Of a stretch of 10,929 nt of DNA, positions 8,023-10,929 are shown one piece after another (the stretch's first letter is position 1; each line of letters begins with the position of its first letter). Source of the stretch: Alphaproteobacteria bacterium. GTDB taxonomy: Bacteria > Pseudomonadota > Alphaproteobacteria > UBA7887. The stretch spans positions 1-10,929 of the forward strand of contig JANQOH010000168.1 in NCBI GenBank assembly GCA_028289725.1, given 5' to 3'. A program made the translations under genes and the position numbers. Below the pieces are notes generated by a model that was given only the letters and a program-made list of their open reading frames with translations, ran no database searches and was not told where the DNA came from.

Positions 8023-8427
8023 ATGATCGGCAAATTGAACCATGTGGCCATAGCAGTGCCGGATTTGAACGCGGCGACCGCCCTTTATCGCGACAGTCTC
8101 GGCGCGGAGGTATCGGCGCCCGTAGACGTTGCCGAGCATGGTGTGACGACCGTCTTCGTGACATTGCCGAACACCAAGATCGAGTTGTTGCATCCGCTTG
8201 GCGAGGGATCACCGATTGCCGGGTTCCTCGAACGCAATGCGGCTGGTGGCATTCACCATATTTGTTATGAGGTTGCGGATATCCACGCGGCACGCGATCA
8301 ACTGGTTGAACAGGGTTTGCGCGTTCTTGGGGACGGGGAGCCTAAAATCGGCGCCCATGGCAAGCCGGTTCTGTTCTTACATCCCAAGGATTTGTGCGGG
8401 ACTTTGGTGGAACTCGAACAGGTTTAG
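8023..8427 (+). CDS. mce: Methylmalonyl-CoA epimerase
   Basis: Interconverts (2S)- and (2R)-methylmalonyl-CoA, linking propionyl-CoA carboxylase to methylmalonyl-CoA mutase; in Alphaproteobacteria it also serves the ethylmalonyl-CoA route where present. The 134-residue protein is a glyoxalase/VOC fold with two beta-alpha-beta-beta-beta modules. It closely resembles the mitochondrial enzyme: NHVAIAVPDL (H7 metal ligand), PLGEGSPIAGFL, GGIHHICYEV (one of H78/H79 a metal ligand), KIGAHGKPVLFLHPKD and LVELEQ (E130 metal ligand). E38 in AEHGV is at the position expected for a catalytic acid/base. ATG at 8023 follows AAAGG at 8009-8013, a good ribosome binding site. The gene opens its own unit after the rnj terminator and is followed 11 bases later by a DUF1467 gene. 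Confidence 0.95.
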   Translation: MIGKLNHVAIAVPDLNAATALYRDSLGAEVSAPVDVAEHGVTTVFVTLPNTKIELLHPLGEGSPIAGFLERNAAGGIHHICYEVADIHAARDQLVEQGLRVLGDGEPKIGAHGKPVLFLHPKDLCGTLVELEQV

Positions 8428-8438
8428 CGAGCGGGCAA

Positions 8439-8714
8439 ATGAGTGGGCTCGAAGTTACGGTTATCTTCCTGATCATGTGGTGGTTGGTGCTGCTCACCAC
8501 ATTGCCGTTCGGCGTCCACCGCCAGGAAGAACCAGAGCCCGGCACCGAGGTCGGCGCGCCAGAACACCCGCGCCTTTGGACGAAAGCCTTGGCGACAACC
8601 GTGATTACCTCGGTTTTGACGGGCGCGTTGTATCTCGCGGCGGAGAACGGTTGGCTTCCGATCCGGGAATGGCTATCGCCCAAATCGCCCTACGAAAGCC
8701 GTGAATCCGGTTAG
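8439..8714 (+). CDS. DUF1467 family membrane protein
   Basis: Small inner-membrane protein of 91 residues and unknown function. Two hydrophobic segments, about residues 4-22 and 47-68, flank a short polar loop. The loop carries the DUF1467 signature LPFGV (22-26) followed by an acidic stretch and GTEVGAPEHPRLWTKA, then ATTVITSV. This family is common downstream of mce and upstream of proS in Alphaproteobacteria, which agrees with the context here. The ATG at 8439 is preferred to an upstream start at 8394, because the upstream part overlaps mce and breaks the family N-terminus; GCGGGC lies just upstream as a weak ribosome binding site. It is probably co-transcribed with mce. Confidence 0.87.
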   Translation: MSGLEVTVIFLIMWWLVLLTTLPFGVHRQEEPEPGTEVGAPEHPRLWTKALATTVITSVLTGALYLAAENGWLPIREWLSPKSPYESRESG

Positions 8715-8743
8715 GACGGCGAATTCTTCTTAGATTTTGGGTC

Positions 8744-8773
8744 AAAAAAAAAGCAAGACCCATTGGTCTTGCT
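8744..8773 (-). terminator. Strong intrinsic terminator on the minus strand
   Basis: A perfect 9-bp stem (8752-8760 with 8765-8773, arms AGCAAGACC and GGTCTTGCT) closes a 4-base loop. On the minus strand it is followed at once by eight T (plus-strand A run at 8744-8752). On the plus strand the nearest T run, TTTTT at 8784-8788, is 10 bases past the stem, so it is a much weaker terminator for the mce operon. The orientation therefore points to a minus-strand transcript. Confidence 0.8.
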
Positions 8774-8903
8774 CCTAAATCAGTTTTTGTTCGACCTTGC
8801 CACTCCCCACAAGTGACATCAGGACCGTTACCCGAGTCGGTCGATTTACCTCCCCAAACCTGGACCCTGCGCGCGCTCGTTTCCGTACGGCGCTGCGCCA
8901 TCC
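8744..8903 (-). ncRNA. Candidate small RNA, about 160 nt, unassigned family
   Basis: On the minus strand a sigma-70-like promoter (8911-8939) is followed about 160 bases later by a strong intrinsic terminator (8744-8773). The start is placed near 8903, seven or eight bases past the -10 box. The interval can fold into several hairpins on the minus strand. One is GGCG-CAG-CGCC near the 5' end. Another is GACCG/CGGTC with an outer ATC/GAT. A third is GTCACT/AGTGGC with a G-rich loop. The motif TGGGGAG occurs twice. I looked for 6S RNA, SRP RNA, tmRNA and tRNA hallmarks and did not recognise any: the 5' and 3' ends do not pair, and there is no SRP apical-loop sequence. No convincing reading frame fits the interval. 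Transcription and exact ends are inferred from signals only. Confidence 0.5.
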
Positions 8904-8910
8904 GAGGGGC

Positions 8911-8939
8911 ACTATACGGTGGCTAATCCACCGCGTCAC
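8911..8939 (-). promoter_or_regulatory. Minus-strand promoter with palindromic spacer
   Basis: Read on the minus strand, GTGACG (8939-8934) matches the TTGACA -35 consensus at four of six positions, and TATAGT (8916-8911) matches the TATAAT -10 box at five of six. They are separated by the optimal 17 bases. That spacer is entirely a perfect inverted repeat, CGGTGG-ATTAG-CCACCG. An A/T-rich stretch lies just upstream (plus strand 8941-8949), as in an UP element. The palindrome could be an operator for a dimeric regulator. This would drive the candidate small RNA. Confidence 0.5.
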
Positions 8940-9023
8940 CACAAAAAATCGGATTTTCAGCGCCACGCGTGTCCAATCGGACAAAAATTCGACGCAATTC
9001 GCCGTCAGACTATTTTATTGATT

Positions 9024-9458
9024 ATGAACAGGCTCGAATTACCCATTGTTTTCGTGCTGGTTTTTCTGTTTCCAGCCGCCGCGCATGCGGATTCGGGGTC
9101 GGCGGACGACCAATCGGTTTGGGTCAGCCCGCCGGACTGCGCGGCGCTTGTCGCGCATCGCCCCGATGCCGATGTCGCCTATCAACCCGGGGTCGACGCA
9201 AGGGGGCGTCCGGTCGCGCCGGCGGATTTGCCGGGACACGAGCCGTTGGAAATCGACGCCGATCAGGTCTCCATCGATTTGAGGATTCCCCTGAGCGCGT
9301 TCTTTGATGTGCCGGTGCCGCTTCAGCCGATCATCGGTAATGCCGAGATCGACCCCGGCCGGGTGACGGTTCGCGACGGTGTCGCGTATCTCGGCGGTCA
9401 GCGCTTGGCGGACCGGGAACAAAACGCCCTGGCGCGCGCTTGCGCGGAACGGCTGTAA
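9024..9458 (+). CDS. Secreted small protein of unknown function
   Basis: A 144-residue protein with a clear Sec signal peptide: a hydrophobic core at residues 7-19 and a likely signal peptidase I site after AHA (residue 22), so the mature form should be periplasmic. The mature part is rich in Pro, Asp and Val. It has a conserved-looking WVSPPDC (33-39) and PGVDARGRPVAPADL (55-69), then a predicted beta-rich half ending with YLGGQRLADREQ. Two cysteines, C39 and C140, could form a disulfide. I recall similar unnamed proteins in Rhodospirillales, but no function. ATG at 9024 is chosen because it puts the signal peptide at the N-terminus; there is no ribosome binding site before it, and the frame stays open upstream to 8919. 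It lies 309 bases after the DUF1467 gene and 121 before proS. Confidence 0.75.
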   Translation: MNRLELPIVFVLVFLFPAAAHADSGSADDQSVWVSPPDCAALVAHRPDADVAYQPGVDARGRPVAPADLPGHEPLEIDADQVSIDLRIPLSAFFDVPVPLQPIIGNAEIDPGRVTVRDGVAYLGGQRLADREQNALARACAERL

Positions 9459-9502
9459 CGCCGACATCGCAAGCGCAAACCCCGACGAGCCTTGTCACGG
9501 CA

Positions 9503-9526
9503 GGATCAGATGGTTCCAATTGATCC
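9503..9526 (+). promoter_or_regulatory. Hairpin in the proS leader
   Basis: GGATCA (9503-9508) and TGATCC (9521-9526) are perfect inverted arms. The 12-base interior can extend the stem by a G-U pair, an A-A mismatch and two further pairs, closing on a small GTTC loop. It lies about 54 bases before the proS start. There is no T run after it, so it is not a clear terminator; it may be a leader structure or a protein-binding site. Confidence 0.35.
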
Positions 9527-9579
9527 GATAGGGCTCTAGATTGCGCCACCGCTACCTCGTCACGTTCACCGGAACCGCC

Positions 9580-10899
9580 GTGCGCCTTTCCAGTTACTTT
9601 CTGCCAACGCTGAAGGAAAACCCGAGCGAGGCTCAGATCGTCTCGCATCGGCTGATGTTGCGCGCCGGTATGATACGTCAGTCGAGTGCGGGCATTTACA
9701 GTTGGCTGCCGCTCGGCTACCGCGTGCTGAAGCGCGTGGAGCAAATCGTGCGCGAGGAAATGGACGCGGCTGGATGTCAGGAAGTGTTGATGCCTGCGAT
9801 CCAACCCGCCGACCTGTGGCGGGAAAGCGGGCGCTATGAGGACTATGGCCGGGAGATGCTGCGTATCACCGACCGGCATGAGCGCGACATGCTGTTTGGG
9901 CCCACCCATGAAGAGGTCATCACCGACATCTTCCGCCAGACCGTCCGGAGCTACCGCGATTTGCCGAAGAACCTGTATCAGATCCAATGGAAGTTCCGCG
10001 ACGAAGTGCGGCCACGGTTTGGCGTTATGCGCGGCCGCGAATTTCTGATGAAGGACAATTACTCCTTCGATCTCGACGTCGACGCGGCGCGGAAGTCCTA
10101 TAACCGTATGTTTGTCGCATATCTCCGCACATTCGCGCGGATGGGGCTGAAGGCGATCCCGATGCGCGCGGACACAGGTCCGATCGGCGGCGACATGAGC
10201 CACGAGTTCATCATTCTGGCCGACACGGGTGAAAGCGAAGTGTTTTGTGACGCCTCGTTGCTGGCTTTGGACGCATTGTCTGACGAGGTTGACTATGACG
10301 CGGACCTTCAGGCGATGGTGGATGTCTGGACCGCGCCCTATGCGGCGACCGACGAGGAGCACGATCCCGAGTCGTTTGAGACGCAGGTTGCAGAAAAGGA
10401 CCGACGGAAAGCGCGCGGCATCGAGGTCGGCCACATCTTTTACTTCGGCACCAAATATTCGAAGGCCATGGGCGCGGAGGTGTCGGGTGCGGACGGCGAG
10501 CCGATCACGGTTGAGATGGGGTCGTACGGCATCGGCGTTTCGCGCCTGGTCGGTGCGATCATTGAAGCCTGCCATGACGATGAGGGCATCATCTGGCCGG
10601 AAAGCGTTGCGCCGTTCCAAGTCGGATTGATCAATTTAAAGGCCGGAGACGCGGCGTGCGACGCGGCCTGTGCCGACCTCTATGCCAAGCTTGCTGCGTC
10701 TGGGAATGACGCGCTGTATGACGATCGCGATGAGCGCGCGGGTGTCAAGTTCGCCACCATGGATCTGATCGGTTTGCCATGGCAACTCGTCGTCGGGCCG
10801 CGCGGTCTCAAGGACGGCGTGGTCGAACTGAAGGCGCGCCAGTCGGGCGAAGAAGAAACCCTGTCGGCTGAGGCGGCGCTCAGCAAACTGACGGCGTAG
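9580..10899 (+). CDS. proS: Prolyl-tRNA synthetase (short form, no editing insertion)
   Basis: Charges tRNA-Pro with proline in the cytoplasm; class II synthetase of 439 residues. Motif 1 lies in the segment from MLRAGMIRQ to YSWLPLGYRVL (26-50), motif 2 in WKFRDEVRPRFGVMRGREF (137-155), and motif 3 is GSYGIGVSR (314-322). The anticodon-binding domain starts near residue 345 and includes FATMDLIGLPWQLVVGPRG. The stretch between motifs 2 and 3 is about 160 residues and lacks the roughly 180-residue YbaK-like editing domain of E. coli ProS. This is the usual alphaproteobacterial form. GTG at 9580 gives the family N-terminus MRLSSYFLPTLKE; a TTG at 9541 in the same frame adds 13 unrelated residues and is rejected. 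GGA at 9571-9573 is a modest ribosome binding site. lolC starts 3 bases after the stop. Confidence 0.95.
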   Translation: MRLSSYFLPTLKENPSEAQIVSHRLMLRAGMIRQSSAGIYSWLPLGYRVLKRVEQIVREEMDAAGCQEVLMPAIQPADLWRESGRYEDYGREMLRITDRHERDMLFGPTHEEVITDIFRQTVRSYRDLPKNLYQIQWKFRDEVRPRFGVMRGREFLMKDNYSFDLDVDAARKSYNRMFVAYLRTFARMGLKAIPMRADTGPIGGDMSHEFIILADTGESEVFCDASLLALDALSDEVDYDADLQAMVDVWTAPYAATDEEHDPESFETQVAEKDRRKARGIEVGHIFYFGTKYSKAMGAEVSGADGEPITVEMGSYGIGVSRLVGAIIEACHDDEGIIWPESVAPFQVGLINLKAGDAACDAACADLYAKLAASGNDALYDDRDERAGVKFATMDLIGLPWQLVVGPRGLKDGVVELKARQSGEEETLSAEAALSKLTA

Positions 10900-10902
10900 C
10901 GA

Positions 10903-10929
10903 ATGTTCAACGCTTTTGAGCGCTGGGTC
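10903..10929 (+). CDS. lolC: Lipoprotein-releasing ABC transporter permease (start only)
   Basis: Only nine codons lie in the window (MFNAFERWV). They match the typical N-terminus of the alphaproteobacterial LolC/E-type permease, which extracts outer-membrane lipoproteins from the inner membrane and passes them to LolA. The position right after proS, with 3 bases between stop and start, fits the conserved proS-lolC order. The call rests on this short stretch and the context. Confidence 0.65.

Noticed and set aside
8744..8903. Identification of the candidate RNA as 6S, SRP RNA or tmRNA
   Set aside because: The length would suit 6S, but the 5' and 3' ends do not pair. The SRP apical GGAAG/AGCAGCC sequence and tmRNA ends are absent. 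No family name is justified.
8775..8984. 69-codon minus-strand frame ending just before the minus-strand terminator
   Set aside because: The stop position is suggestive, but the start is a TTG without a ribosome binding site and lies upstream of the predicted transcription start. An internal 14-codon ATG frame (8819-8775) also lacks a proper binding site. RNA function is the simpler reading.
9541..9579. TTG start for proS adding 13 residues
   Set aside because: ProS proteins of this type begin with M-R-L-S-x-Y/F; the GTG at 9580 gives this and has a GGA upstream.
9331..10620. 429-codon open frame on the minus strand opposite proS
   Set aside because: It is an exact shadow of proS codon structure, rich in His, Arg and Asp, with no recognisable domain. 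The plus strand encodes a complete synthetase.
1..10929. Mobile elements, CRISPR arrays, phage or defence genes, tRNA/rRNA genes
   Set aside because: I saw no transposase, direct-repeat arrays, recombinase, toxin-antitoxin pair or recognisable structural RNA gene; the gene order is a conserved core region.

Overview
The window is a gene-dense, GC-rich stretch of an alphaproteobacterial chromosome. The order nuoL-nuoM-nuoN-birA-coaX-rnj, followed by mce, a DUF1467 gene, proS and lolC, is a conserved alphaproteobacterial neighbourhood. A type III pantothenate kinase and an RNase J together with a small periplasmic protein of the kind I recall from Rhodospirillales suggest that order or a relative. 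This placement rests on family recognition, not on a search.

Region 1 (1-7764) is one tightly packed plus-strand operon. It holds the three antiporter-like membrane subunits of respiratory complex I (nuoL cut by the window edge, nuoM, nuoN), then biotin-protein ligase, pantothenate kinase and ribonuclease J. Gaps within it are at most 10 bases. The nuoN/birA, birA/coaX and coaX/rnj junctions overlap by 4, 1 and 4 bases, so translation is probably coupled. The operon joins energy generation, two cofactor steps (biotin attachment, coenzyme A synthesis) and RNA turnover.

Region 2 (7761-8022) follows rnj. It contains a possible 56-codon lipoprotein-like frame whose TTG start overlaps the rnj stop, then a convincing intrinsic terminator, then the leader of the next operon with a short palindrome.

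Region 3 (8023-8714) is a two-gene unit: methylmalonyl-CoA epimerase and a DUF1467 membrane protein. Region 4 (8715-9023) has no supported protein gene. It carries the best unexplained signal in the window: a minus-strand promoter whose 17-bp spacer is a perfect palindrome, a roughly 160-nt structured segment, and a 9-bp terminator hairpin followed by a long U run. Together these look like an unassigned small RNA gene.

Region 5 (9024-10929) holds a secreted small protein of unknown function, a leader hairpin, proS without an editing domain, and the first codons of lolC. There are no mobile elements, CRISPR arrays, rRNA or recognisable tRNA genes. Most of the window is ordinary housekeeping; the novelty is confined to the intergenic regions and the two small unknown proteins.
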